Shown piece by piece: positions 20,534-20,571 of a stretch of 20,571 nucleotides of DNA. This DNA comes from Isoetes engelmannii. Lineage: Eukaryota; Streptophyta; Lycopodiopsida; Isoetales; Isoetaceae. The position numbers and the translations under genes are program-made. The DNA lies in NCBI GenBank assembly GCA_011763485.2, contig JAANSK020281268.1, positions 1 to 20,571 on the forward strand. The letters run 5' to 3'. Position 1 is the stretch's first letter, and each line of letters opens with the position of its first letter. Below the pieces are notes generated by a model that worked only from the letters and a program-made list of their open reading frames with translations, was not told the origin of the DNA and did not search any database.

Positions 20534-20571
20534 AGTGCTAACCCCATTTTCCACAGGAGTGCTAACCCCAT
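20534..20571. repeat. Two identical 14-bp repeats at the window edge
   Basis: AGTGCTAACCCCAT occurs at 20534-20547 and again at 20558-20571, a 24-bp period. The second copy ends exactly at the window edge, so a longer tandem array may continue outside. Confidence 0.6.

Noticed and set aside
1-20571. CRISPR array, operon or other prokaryotic organisation
   Set aside because: There are no regularly spaced repeats with unique spacers and no gene clusters; the introns and retroelements show eukaryotic nuclear DNA.

Overview
This is plant nuclear DNA holding one clear host gene in a landscape of decayed transposable elements. The evidence is a spliced gene with GT/AG introns and an N-terminal plastid-type leader, low overall GC, long gene-poor spacers, LINE remnants, and a worn Ty1/copia-like piece. 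The style of the LINE reverse transcriptase and the kind of uncharacterised transposon-like gene present recall, from memory only, large genomes of early-diverging land plants such as ferns. That placement is an inference.

Layout. At 1-900 there is AT-rich spacer with a 25-bp direct repeat. An unrecognised reading frame lies at 897-1235. A worn Ty1/copia-like RNase H and LTR fossil lies at about 1470-2020 on the + strand, running up to the 3' end of the host gene. At 2040-6501 on the minus strand is a five-exon gene for plastidial D-3-phosphoglycerate dehydrogenase (622 codons, all splice sites visible). Its first intron is 2.3 kb and its leader may carry a three-codon upstream ORF. Spacer with small repeats occupies 6530-8170. 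A decayed LINE with endonuclease and reverse transcriptase pieces lies at about 8175-10260 on the + strand. At 10330-11690 five degenerate copies of a 22-bp palindrome lie on both sides of a coding-like block on the minus strand. At 12364-14936 (+) is a broken copy of an uncharacterised, probably transposon-borne protein gene with a coiled-coil head. Long gene-poor spacer follows. A 5'-truncated LINE 3' end lies at 17849-18487, with a zinc-binding domain, poly(A) and 12-bp target-site duplications. The right end has a tandem hairpin repeat (19648-19693), a tRNA/SINE-like remnant (about 19432-19494), and a possible last exon of an unrecognised gene entering from the right on the minus strand (20274-20525).

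Only the serine-pathway dehydrogenase can be called functional. The other coding traces are independent insertions at different stages of decay, and no multi-gene system working together is visible. The two points most worth a second look are the palindrome cluster around the 10.9-11.3 kb block and the uncharacterised gene family at 12.4-14.9 kb.
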